From NCBI RefSeq assembly GCF_018860825.1, contig NZ_JAHKPZ010000009.1, forward strand, positions 15,223 to 47,409: a stretch of DNA of 32,187 nucleotides, read 5' to 3'. The notes under the pieces were generated by a model that had not been told where the DNA came from, searched no databases, and was given only the letters and a program-made list of their open reading frames with translations. Made by a program: the position numbers and the translations under genes. The first letter of the stretch is position 1. Each line of letters opens with the position of its first letter. Below, piece after piece: positions 24,677 through 31,743 of the stretch. The DNA is from Lacinutrix sp. C3R15. GTDB taxonomy: Bacteria > Bacteroidota > Bacteroidia > Flavobacteriales > Flavobacteriaceae.

Positions 24677-25487
24677 AATGTATAATTCTTAAAAATAAAT
24701 AAATAAAAGGAGCTGCAAATATAATGCTATCAAACCGATCTAACAATCCGCCATGTCCTGGCATTATAACACCACTATCTTTAACTTTTGCTTGACGTTT
24801 AAACTTAGACTCAATTAAATCACCTAAGGTGCCAAATACACTTACTATTATGCTAATGATTAGCCAATTAGTAAATGTTAATGTGCTTGTATATTCTGCA
24901 ATAAAATAACTGGATATACAGGCAAAAAATAAACCACCTAGAAAACCTTCAACCGTTTTTTTAGGAGATATACTAGGAAAAAGTTTCTGTTTACCAAACC
25001 TAGAACCAACCAAGTATGCAAAAGTATCATTAACCCAAACTAATATAAAACAACCTAAAAGTATATTAGGATTATATACTGGGTAATAATTAGCTATAAG
25101 TACTAAAAATACAAATGCACTAGATATATAAAAAATGGTTAGTAACCTTCTTTTAGAGCTAAAAAGCGGAATTGTTTTTTCTGAAAACAAATCTTTAATC
25201 AATAATAAAAGTACAAAAATAGAAATAACTTGAAGTATTTGTGTCGCTTCATTTAGTCCTGTGTTTGATTGCATTACTAATTGCCAGTACCCAAAAATAA
25301 AATAAATAGCAGCAAAAATAATGTAAGATAAAAAGCCTTTTAATTGAATAAGTTTTTTAAACTCTGCTAAACAAATAACACCAAAAAGAAAAAAAAGAAG
25401 AATTAATGCATGTTTATTATATAATGAAATAATAAGTAGTAGTACATAAATTAATCCTGAAAATGCGCGAATAGCAATGTCTTTCAT
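24666..25487 (-). CDS. cdsA: Phosphatidate cytidylyltransferase
   Basis: CdsA makes CDP-diacylglycerol from phosphatidic acid and CTP, the branch point for bacterial phospholipids. The 273-residue protein has about eight hydrophobic segments and the full family signature near 228-255: S-K-F-K-R, then V-K-D-S-G, then P-G-H-G-G-L-L-D-R-F-D. ATG 25487 is the start. It is 75 bases downstream of the LUD gene and overlaps psd, forming a phospholipid synthesis cluster with psd and acbp. Confidence 0.94.
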   Translation of the reverse strand: MKDIAIRAFSGLIYVLLLIISLYNKHALILLFFLFGVICLAEFKKLIQLKGFLSYIIFAAIYFIFGYWQLVMQSNTGLNEATQILQVISIFVLLLLIKDLFSEKTIPLFSSKRRLLTIFYISSAFVFLVLIANYYPVYNPNILLGCFILVWVNDTFAYLVGSRFGKQKLFPSISPKKTVEGFLGGLFFACISSYFIAEYTSTLTFTNWLIISIIVSVFGTLGDLIESKFKRQAKVKDSGVIMPGHGGLLDRFDSIIFAAPFIYLFLRIIHYVS

Positions 25488-25562
25488 CTGTTGGTTTTAG
25501 TTTTTAAAAGAAAAGATGTAATTTATAAGTTGGTTAATAAAATGTGTTTTTTACATTTCATC

Positions 25563-26171
25563 TTAAAGATCTTCTAAAAGCAACAAATATAAGTTTTTTG
25601 AACTACTTCCGTAAGATAAGAAGTCTTTTTCATCACAAGATTTAAAGTGCTTAATGGTTGTAATGTTTGTAGGTATTTTTTGTTTGTTTTTCGTCTTTAT
25701 TCCCTTTAGTCCTTCTCCTATGTTTTCCACAATTTGACTTGTTGTGGAGAAAACTATAAAGTTGTCAGGTAATTCACTTAATTTTTTTTCAGCAATTTGA
25801 TTTGACGAAATAAGTAGAGAGCCATCATTTGCAATAAGGTTTTCACAGGTGGTAAGCATGTATTCTGCTTGTGATACTATTCTCGTGGTTTTTAAATTAG
25901 ATTTATAAAATTTTTCTTTTAAGTTCTCATCAATAACCAGAGCGCCTGATTCATGCCAATCATTTTCATTTATAATTTGTTGCATGCAATCAAATACCTC
26001 GTTTAAATTTTCGCAATACAAGAACTTTCCACCATTAGTTTTAAAGTTTATAGTAAACCTTTCATCTATTGGTAGTTTTATTTCTGGCATGTATTTGCCA
26101 CGATTATCAGATTGTAGTTCTTCTTCTGTTGTTTTAGATTTAGAACCAAAAATTTTTCTAAAAAGACTCAT
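25563..26171 (-). CDS. LUD domain (LutC-like) protein
   Basis: This 202-residue protein resembles the LUD/LutC domain of lactate-utilization proteins. It has alternating helix-strand regions with L-T-T-C-E-N-L-I-A-N-D-G-S-L-L (about 105-119) and the later I-V-F-S-T-T-S-Q-I-V (about 138-147), corresponding to the LUD pattern of T-x-A-D-x-x-I-A-x-T-G-S. The N terminus (M-S-L-F-R-K-I-F-G-S-K-S-K) is basic. No LutA or LutB gene is nearby, so a role in lactate oxidation is not supported. The position between ftsH and cdsA is, as far as I know, conserved in Flavobacteriaceae, suggesting a separate function. A terminator separates it from ftsH upstream. Confidence 0.8.
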   Translation of the reverse strand: MSLFRKIFGSKSKTTEEELQSDNRGKYMPEIKLPIDERFTINFKTNGGKFLYCENLNEVFDCMQQIINENDWHESGALVIDENLKEKFYKSNLKTTRIVSQAEYMLTTCENLIANDGSLLISSNQIAEKKLSELPDNFIVFSTTSQIVENIGEGLKGIKTKNKQKIPTNITTIKHFKSCDEKDFLSYGSSSKNLYLLLLEDL

Positions 26172-26217
26172 TTAAATTATAGCAGTTAATTCGTTAGCTA
26201 TAGCGTTTTTCAAAGAT

Positions 26218-26257
26218 AAAAAATCTTAAACTAACCAATGGGTTAATTTAAGATTTT
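26218..26257 (-). terminator. Intrinsic terminator after ftsH
   Basis: TCTTAAACTAACC (26224-26236) pairs with GGTTAATTTAAGA (26241-26253), with one mismatch in 13 and a four-base loop; flanking A and T extend the stem. On the minus strand the hairpin is followed by six T. It lies between the ftsH stop and the LUD start. Confidence 0.75.
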
Positions 26258-26288
26258 AAATTAATGTTAACAATTTTATTAAAATAAT

Positions 26289-28214
26289 TTATTTTTCTAA
26301 TAAAGGGCGTTCTTCTACTTCAAAAGGACGTTTTCCAAATATTTTTTCTAAATTATCTTTAAATATAACTTCTTTGTCTAGTAAGACTTCTGCTAATTCG
26401 GTAAGCTTGTCTTTGTTTTCTTCTAAAAGTTTAACAGCTCTATCATATTGTTTTTCAATAATGTCAGAGATTTCTTTGTCTATTAACTCTGCAGTTTGCT
26501 CACTGTATGGTTTAGAAAAACCATATTCATTTTGCCCTGAAGAATCATAATAAGTTAAGTTTCCTATTTTGTCACTTAAGCCATAAACAGTAACCATTGC
26601 TCTGGCTTGTTTAGTTACTTTTTCTAAATCGCTTAATGCACCAGTAGATATTTTATTAAAAATCACTTTTTCTGCGGCACGACCACCAAGAGCAGCACAC
26701 ATTTCGTCTAGCATTTGCTCTGGTCTAACAATTAAGCGTTCTTCTGGTAAGTACCATGCAGCACCTAAAGATCTACCTCTTGGTACAATGGTTACTTTTA
26801 CTAAAGGAGCAGCATGTTCTAGCATCCAACTTACAGTTGCATGACCTGCTTCATGAAATGCTACAGCTCTTTTTTCTGAAGGAGTAATTATTTTGTTTTT
26901 CTTTTCTAGTCCTCCAATAATTCTATCTACAGCATCTAAAAAGTCTTGTTTGTCTACTGCTTTTTTACCTTGTCTGGCAGCAATTAATGCAGCTTCATTA
27001 CAAACATTAGCAATATCTGCTCCTGAAAATCCAGGAGTTTGTTTAGATAAGAATTCAAGATCTAGACCTTCTTCTTTTTTAAGCGGTCTTAAGTGTACTT
27101 CAAAAATTTCTTTACGTTCACGAACATCTGGAAGATCTACAAATATTTGTCTATCAAAACGTCCTGCACGCATTAAGGCTTTGTCTAATATATCTGCTCT
27201 ATTGGTAGCAGCAAGAACAATTACGTTTGTGTTTGTACCAAAACCATCCATTTCTGTTAGTAATTGGTTTAAGGTATTTTCGCGCTCATCATTAGAACCT
27301 GACATGGCGTTTTTACCTCTTGCACGACCAATAGCGTCTATTTCATCAATAAAAATAATGGCAGGAGATTTTTCTTTAGCTTGTTTAAATAAATCTCTAA
27401 CTCTAGATGCTCCAACACCTACAAACATTTCTACAAAGTCTGATCCAGATAAAGAAAAGAAAGGTACTTTGGCTTCACCAGCTACAGCTTTTGCTAATAA
27501 GGTTTTTCCTGTTCCTGGAGGTCCTACTAATAATGCTCCTTTAGGTATTTTACCTCCTAAAGAGGTGTATTTTTCTGGGTTTTTTAAGAAGTCTACAATT
27601 TCTTGTACTTCTTCTTTAGCGCCTTCTAAACCAGCAACATCTTTAAAAGATGTTTTTACTTCTGTGTTCTGGTCAAAAAGTTTTGCTTTAGATTTACCAA
27701 TATTAAAAATTTGACCTCCAGCGCCACCTCCAGCACCACCAGACATGCGTCGCATAATAAATACCCAAACACCAATTAAAAGTATAAAAGGTATTAAGCC
27801 AATTATTAAATCTCCCCATGCATTAGAAACCGTTTTATTGCTTAAAATATCGTATTTGCCAATGGCTTTTAAATCGTTTTCAAAGTTTTGTAAGTCACCA
27901 ATTTCAAAACTATAGTTTGGTAATTTTGAGGTGCTTGGTAAAAAACTAGAAGGTTTAGATTTTTTGTGTATATCTTTTTCTTGTGCTTCAGGTGTTAAAT
28001 AAACATTAGCTTCATGTCTATTTATGATTTCAACTTTTGCAACATCATTATCTTTTGCGAATTCAAAAAATTCTGAAGGTGTAATTGTTTTTGCGTCTTG
28101 TAAACCACTTCCGTTAAAAAATTGCATTGCAATAAAGATGGCTATGATACCACCATATATCCAATAATAATTAAACTTTGGTTTTTTGCTATTTGTATTT
28201 TTGTCGTTTGCCAT
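26289..28214 (-). CDS. ftsH: ATP-dependent zinc metalloprotease FtsH
   Basis: FtsH is a hexameric membrane AAA+ protease that removes misassembled membrane proteins and regulates short-lived factors. The start is set at ATG 28214 (M-A-N-D-K-N-T), typical of flavobacterial FtsH, rather than the in-frame GTG at 28229; this gives 641 residues. Two transmembrane helices (about 17-34 and 136-154) flank a periplasmic domain. A Gly-rich linker follows, then Walker A G-P-P-G-T-G-K-T (231-238), Walker B I-I-F-I-D-E-I-D (286-293), the S-R-H-like A-T-N-R-A-D region, and the protease site H-E-A-G-H (454-458). It lies 30 bases after rsfS and ends before the terminator at 26218. Confidence 0.97.
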   Translation of the reverse strand: MANDKNTNSKKPKFNYYWIYGGIIAIFIAMQFFNGSGLQDAKTITPSEFFEFAKDNDVAKVEIINRHEANVYLTPEAQEKDIHKKSKPSSFLPSTSKLPNYSFEIGDLQNFENDLKAIGKYDILSNKTVSNAWGDLIIGLIPFILLIGVWVFIMRRMSGGAGGGAGGQIFNIGKSKAKLFDQNTEVKTSFKDVAGLEGAKEEVQEIVDFLKNPEKYTSLGGKIPKGALLVGPPGTGKTLLAKAVAGEAKVPFFSLSGSDFVEMFVGVGASRVRDLFKQAKEKSPAIIFIDEIDAIGRARGKNAMSGSNDERENTLNQLLTEMDGFGTNTNVIVLAATNRADILDKALMRAGRFDRQIFVDLPDVRERKEIFEVHLRPLKKEEGLDLEFLSKQTPGFSGADIANVCNEAALIAARQGKKAVDKQDFLDAVDRIIGGLEKKNKIITPSEKRAVAFHEAGHATVSWMLEHAAPLVKVTIVPRGRSLGAAWYLPEERLIVRPEQMLDEMCAALGGRAAEKVIFNKISTGALSDLEKVTKQARAMVTVYGLSDKIGNLTYYDSSGQNEYGFSKPYSEQTAELIDKEISDIIEKQYDRAVKLLEENKDKLTELAEVLLDKEVIFKDNLEKIFGKRPFEVEERPLLEK

Positions 28215-28244
28215 ATATATATCCCACAAAAGTGGTACTCCTGT

Positions 28245-28616
28245 TTAATAGTTAGATTCTATAACTGTGGTTTTTGCGTCTCCCCAAAGACTTTCAATAT
28301 CATAATACTCTCTAATGTGTTTTTGAAATACGTGAACAACAACGTTTACATAATCTATTAAAACCCATTCAGCATTGTCTAAACCTTCAATATGCCAAGG
28401 CTTATCTTTTAAATCTTTGCTTACTTTTTTCTGTACAGAATTAACAATTGCACTAACTTGTGTATTAGAAGTACCCTCACAAACTATAAAGTAGTCACAA
28501 ACCGTATTTTCTATTTCGCGTAAATCTAGAATGTTTATATTTTGTCCTTTTACATCTTCAATTCCAGCTAATATTCCTGTAATTAGTTGGTCAGGATTTG
28601 TTTGTTTTTTTGTCAT
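28245..28616 (-). CDS. rsfS: Ribosomal silencing factor RsfS
   Basis: RsfS binds ribosomal protein uL14 and blocks 30S-50S joining under poor nutrition. The 123 residues carry the family pattern: I-L-D-L-R-E-I-E-N-T-V-C-D-Y-F-I-V-C-E-G (about 29-48, with the D-Y-F-I-V-C-x-G core), P-W-H-I-E-G near 78, W-V-L-I-D-Y-V-N-V-V-V-H-V-F near 85-98, and R-E-Y-Y-D-I-E-S-L-W-G-D-A at 103-115. It heads the rsfS-ftsH unit and is divergent from birA, again a common flavobacterial order. Confidence 0.94.
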   Translation of the reverse strand: MTKKQTNPDQLITGILAGIEDVKGQNINILDLREIENTVCDYFIVCEGTSNTQVSAIVNSVQKKVSKDLKDKPWHIEGLDNAEWVLIDYVNVVVHVFQKHIREYYDIESLWGDAKTTVIESNY

Positions 28617-28636
28617 TAATATGAATTAAATTTGTG

Positions 28637-28644
28637 CAAAGTTA
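28637..28644 (-). promoter_or_regulatory. TAnnTTTG promoter box upstream of rsfS-ftsH
   Basis: On the minus strand this reads TAACTTTG, an exact match to the Bacteroidota -7 box, 20 bases upstream of the rsfS ATG at 28616. No clear -33 TTG is present at the right distance. Confidence 0.4.
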
Positions 28645-28702
28645 TTATTTTTTTAGTTCTTTATAGTGTTAAAAATCTATAAGATTTAAAACCACTAATA
28701 TA

Positions 28703-29434
28703 ATGCGTATAATCAAACTTAATGCCATCAACTCTACGAATACTTTTTTAAAGCAATTAAGTGTGCAAGAAACTGTTGTAGATTATACTGTTGTGCAAAC
28801 AAATTACCAAACAAATGGTCGTGGGCAAATGGGTACTTCTTGGTCTTCAAATACAGGAGAAAACCTTATGTTTAGTGTGTTTAAAGATGTTTCGTTTTTA
28901 GGGTTTGATCAGCATTTTTATATAAGTATTACGGTTGCTTTAGCTATAATTAAAACATTGAAAGCGCATGAAATTTCTAAATTAAGCATTAAATGGCCAA
29001 ACGACATTTTGTCAGAAAACAAAAAGATTTGTGGCATTTTAATAGAAAATAGTATCAAAAAAAACAAGTTTAAAGATAGTATTATAGGAATTGGTATCAA
29101 TGTAAATCAAACTAATTTTGAAAATTTACCACAAGCTTCGTCTTTAAAAAAGCTAACAGGAAAGGTGTTTGATATAGAAGAATTACTAATAGATTTAATA
29201 GAAAACCTAAAGCATTATTTTTTAATTTTAGAAAATAGAAATTTTGAAGAATTAAAGAGTACTTATGAAAAGTACTTGTTTAGAAAAAAGAAACCTTCTA
29301 CGTTTCAAGACATAGAAGGTAATATGTTTTCTGGTATTATACAGTCTGTTTCGCAAAACGGAAATCTTCAAGTACTTTTAGAAGATGCGGTATTAAAGGA
29401 GTATAATTTAAAAGAAATTAAACTCTTATATTAA
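28703..29434 (+). CDS. birA: Biotin--[acetyl-CoA-carboxylase] ligase (short form)
   Basis: The enzyme activates biotin to biotinyl-AMP and attaches it to the biotin carboxyl carrier protein. The 243-residue protein has the catalytic loop G-R-G-Q-M-G-T-S-W (39-47, with Gln where many have Arg), the K-W-P-N-D-I motif carrying the catalytic Lys near 100, and I-G-I-G-I-N-V-N near 131-138, then the small C-terminal domain. There is no N-terminal DNA-binding domain, so it is a non-regulatory group I type. The stop overlaps the stop of the converging SRPBCC gene by four bases. Confidence 0.93.
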   Translation: MRIIKLNAINSTNTFLKQLSVQETVVDYTVVQTNYQTNGRGQMGTSWSSNTGENLMFSVFKDVSFLGFDQHFYISITVALAIIKTLKAHEISKLSIKWPNDILSENKKICGILIENSIKKNKFKDSIIGIGINVNQTNFENLPQASSLKKLTGKVFDIEELLIDLIENLKHYFLILENRNFEELKSTYEKYLFRKKKPSTFQDIEGNMFSGIIQSVSQNGNLQVLLEDAVLKEYNLKEIKLLY

Positions 29435-29826
29435 ACAGCTTCTGGCATGTTGGTTGTTAAAGTTTCAATAAATTTACTTATTGGTCCTTTAATCATCATT
29501 GCCATCATAGCGTTAAACTCACCAGCAAAAATTAATTGAACCTCGCTAGAAGTTTCTGTAATTGCTAAAATATTTGCGGTTAAAGAAAAATCTATTTTTC
29601 CGCCAGCAGCACCCAAAACAATTTTATGTGGTGCTTCTGTTTCTTTCTTTTTTAAAATAATTTCTGGCATGCCTTTTAAAGCAAAAAGAAATTTATCTGT
29701 ATCTAAAACTTCAAATTTATTAATGTTTTCAGGCATTAAGCTTTCAAAGTTTTTTACATCACTTAAAAAATCAAAGGTTTCTTGAGCAGATTTTTCAATG
29801 GTAGCTTTAGGAGATTCTAATTTCAT
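29431..29826 (-). CDS. SRPBCC (START-like) domain protein
   Basis: This 131-residue single-domain protein has the SRPBCC helix-grip pattern. It starts with P-K-A-T-I-E-K-S-A-Q-E-T-F-D-F-L-S-D-V-K (6-25), passes through several beta strands (I-D-F-S-L-T-A, V-Q-L-I-F-A-G-E-F) and ends in a long amphipathic helix. Such domains bind hydrophobic ligands; the ligand here is unknown. It is 93 bases downstream of pyrE on the same strand, a pairing I recall from other Flavobacteriaceae, and could share its transcript. Its last four bases overlap birA tail to tail (TTAA). Confidence 0.8.
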   Translation of the reverse strand: MKLESPKATIEKSAQETFDFLSDVKNFESLMPENINKFEVLDTDKFLFALKGMPEIILKKKETEAPHKIVLGAAGGKIDFSLTANILAITETSSEVQLIFAGEFNAMMAMMIKGPISKFIETLTTNMPEAV

Positions 29827-29919
29827 TTTCTTGTAATTTATTTGTTGTTGCTCTGTTAGTTTACTTTAATTTTTGGCAATATGTTTTAACAAAGCAATTC
29901 ATTATACGTTTTATATCTA

Positions 29920-30564
29920 TCAATTAGCGTTCCATTCGCTAGGATTTGCATTCCAATTTTTTAAAGTTGCTAATTGCTCTTCTGTAATATACTTGGTGTC
30001 TAGTGCTTGCTCTAATAAGTTTTCGTAATTACTTAGTGTATTTAAGGTTATGTTTTCTTCCTTAAAATTTTGTGCTGCAATATCAAAACCATAAGAGAAA
30101 ATGGCAACCATTCCTTTTACGTTTACATGTGCTTCTTTTAGTGCTCTAACGGCATTCAAGCTGCTTTTTCCTGTACTAATTAAGTCTTCAACAACAACAA
30201 CATTTTGTCCAGATTCTAAAAATCCTTCAATTTGGTTTTTTCTACCATGTGCTTTAGCTTCTGGTCTTACATATACAAAAGGAAGACCTAAATACTCTGC
30301 CACTAGCATACCAATGCCTATCGCTCCTGTAGCAACTCCGGCAATTACATCTGGTTTTCCGTATTGTTGTTCAATTTGTTTTCCCATGGTTTCACGAATA
30401 TAGTTTCGTATTGGTGGAAAAGATAAAATGATTCTGTTGTCGCAGTATATAGGAGATTTCCATCCAGAAGCCCAAGTAAATGGTTCTTTCGGACTAAGTT
30501 TTATAGCATTAATTTGCAATAAAACTTCTGCTGTTTTTTTGGCTGTGTCTTTATTAAAAATCAT
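29920..30564 (-). CDS. pyrE: Orotate phosphoribosyltransferase
   Basis: PyrE converts orotate and PRPP to OMP in de novo UMP synthesis. ATG 30564 (M-I-F-N-K-D-T) gives 214 residues, the family's normal length; the open frame upstream to 30645 encodes unrelated hydrophobic sequence and is rejected. Visible motifs are F-T-W-A-S-G-W-K-S-P-I-Y-C-D-N-R (29-44), V-R-P-E-A-K-A-H-G-R-K-N (99-110, catalytic loop) and the PRPP motif V-V-V-V-E-D-L-I-S-T-G-K-S (122-134). It is divergent from the NUDIX gene. A TAnnTTTG box lies only five bases before the ATG. Confidence 0.95.
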   Translation of the reverse strand: MIFNKDTAKKTAEVLLQINAIKLSPKEPFTWASGWKSPIYCDNRIILSFPPIRNYIRETMGKQIEQQYGKPDVIAGVATGAIGIGMLVAEYLGLPFVYVRPEAKAHGRKNQIEGFLESGQNVVVVEDLISTGKSSLNAVRALKEAHVNVKGMVAIFSYGFDIAAQNFKEENITLNTLSNYENLLEQALDTKYITEEQLATLKNWNANPSEWNAN

Positions 30565-30569
30565 AGTGG

Positions 30570-30577
30570 CAAAATTA
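30570..30577 (-). promoter_or_regulatory. TAnnTTTG promoter box five bases before pyrE
   Basis: On the minus strand this reads TAATTTTG, an exact match to the -7 consensus. The gap to the ATG at 30564 is five bases, so transcription from it would yield a leaderless or almost leaderless pyrE mRNA. No -33 TTG is seen at the right distance. Confidence 0.4.
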
Positions 30578-30601
30578 CATATAAATTTAATTTTAATGCT
30601 A

Positions 30602-30631
30602 TTTGTTTTGAGCAAAAAAATGATATTTTTA
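30602..30631 (+). promoter_or_regulatory. Candidate promoter of the NUDIX gene
   Basis: TTTG (30602-30605), 18 bases, TATTTTTA (30624-30631): one mismatch from the Bacteroidota consensus. It lies 24 bases before the ATG at 30656. Confidence 0.4.
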
Positions 30632-30655
30632 CAAAAGATAACCATAATAAAAAAA

Positions 30656-31237
30656 ATGTATCAAGTTTTTGTAAGCGATAAACCTATAGTACTAACCAAT
30701 ATAGTTGAGAAAGAATCCGGTTTTAAAAACTATTTGCTTGATTCTGTGAATATTGGTAAGGTTATAAAAGAACTCAATACTACTTCATTAAAAGAAGTTA
30801 GACTTATACATAAAAACCCAGAAAAACTTCTGAAAAAGTTTTTAAAACTCTTACCCAACGTAGTTGCTGGTGGAGGAAAAGTGTTTAATGATGCAGGTGA
30901 AATACTTTTTATTTATAGAAATGATAAATGGGATTTGCCTAAAGGAAAAGCAGAGCTTCATGAAACTATTGAAGAAACTGCAGTAAGAGAAGTTGCAGAA
31001 GAAACAGGAGTTGCTGGTTTAAAAATTGTAAAACCTTTACAAACTACTTACCATATTTTTAAACGTAACGGGAAACATAAAATTAAAATAACCTATTGGT
31101 TTGAAATGAAAACTAGTTTTACAGGAAGATTATACCCTCAAGAAAATGAAGGAATTACTAAGGTAGAATGGTTAGATACTAAGGAAAGTAAAAACGCTTT
31201 AGATAATAGTTATGCTAATATTAAACTTTTGGTTTAA
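30656..31237 (+). CDS. NUDIX hydrolase
   Basis: NUDIX enzymes hydrolyse nucleoside diphosphates linked to another group; the substrate here cannot be told. ATG 30656 (M-Y-Q-V-F-V) gives 193 residues; the frame is open far upstream into the pyrE promoter and gene but without plausible protein. An N-terminal region of about 65 residues unlike the catalytic domain precedes the NUDIX fold. The NUDIX box is intact: G97, Glu103, then R-E-V-A-E-E-T-G (111-118), exact G-x5-E-x7-R-E-x2-E-E-x-G spacing. Divergence from pyrE is common in Flavobacteriaceae. Confidence 0.92.
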   Translation: MYQVFVSDKPIVLTNIVEKESGFKNYLLDSVNIGKVIKELNTTSLKEVRLIHKNPEKLLKKFLKLLPNVVAGGGKVFNDAGEILFIYRNDKWDLPKGKAELHETIEETAVREVAEETGVAGLKIVKPLQTTYHIFKRNGKHKIKITYWFEMKTSFTGRLYPQENEGITKVEWLDTKESKNALDNSYANIKLLV

Positions 31238-31275
31238 GTAGAGCCATTTTTTATAGCAAAATAAAGCACTTCTTT

Positions 31276-31578
31276 TTAGGTTTTATTTATGACGTTGTTT
31301 TTAGAATGTTTTTGGTTTATTTCTAATTCTATTCCTATATAGTTTTTGTAATCTTGTTTGCGTAAGTAAGTTGTAAAACCATCTGCTTTTCCTAAATACG
31401 GATAGTTATATCTTACCTGTAGCGTATTATCTAATTTTAAAATTTCTTCTTTTTCGTTTTCTGCAAGCAGTTTAGAAAATTCTGAAAATAATTTTTTGTG
31501 TTGTAAACTTCTGTTTAACTCAATTAATAAGCAGCTGGTTTTACAAAAGCATAAAAATATTTTTAACCAATAAAACAT
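31276..31578 (-). CDS. Small hypothetical protein
   Basis: This is a 100-residue open frame not recognised as any family. The N terminus (M-F-Y-W-L-K-I-F-L-C-F-C) is hydrophobic and could be a signal or anchor. The rest is charged and looks protein-like, with a helical middle (K-L-F-S-E-F-S-K-L-L-A-E) and Y-N-Y-P-Y-L-G-K-A-D-G-F-T-T-Y-L. No competing plus-strand gene lies here and it fits between two genes, but coding status rests on composition only. The start may lie further inside. Confidence 0.45.
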   Translation of the reverse strand: MFYWLKIFLCFCKTSCLLIELNRSLQHKKLFSEFSKLLAENEKEEILKLDNTLQVRYNYPYLGKADGFTTYLRKQDYKNYIGIELEINQKHSKNNVINKT

Positions 31579-31686
31579 ATTTTTTTCACCTAATAATGAA
31601 TCAAATAAATACTGTTTTTGCTAATAAAATCTGGATTTTTATAGGATATTTCTGTCTAAATAATAATAAAAAAAGTTAGACAAAAG

Positions 31687-31718
31687 TTTTGTTTCTGTTT
31701 TTTAATTGCTTAATTTTG
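31687..31718 (+). promoter_or_regulatory. Near-perfect Bacteroidota promoter of the secreted-protein gene
   Basis: TTTTG (31687-31691), 19 bases, TAATTTTG (31711-31718). Both elements match the TTTG / TAnnTTTG consensus exactly with optimal spacing. The predicted leader is about 20 bases before the ATG at 31744. Confidence 0.65.
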
Positions 31719-31743
31719 AGAGTAATAAGAAAAACAAACAATT

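Noticed and set aside
26893-27714. 273-codon plus-strand open frame
   Set aside because: It is antisense to the well-supported ftsH ATPase domain, has Ser/Pro-rich shadow composition and no recognisable domain.
30564-30645. Upstream extension of pyrE by 27 codons
   Set aside because: The extra residues are unlike PyrE, and the ATG at 30564 gives the normal family length and N terminus.
30428-30655. Upstream extension of the NUDIX gene by 76 codons
   Set aside because: It runs antisense through the 5' part of pyrE and the shared promoter region; the ATG at 30656 gives a typical N terminus.
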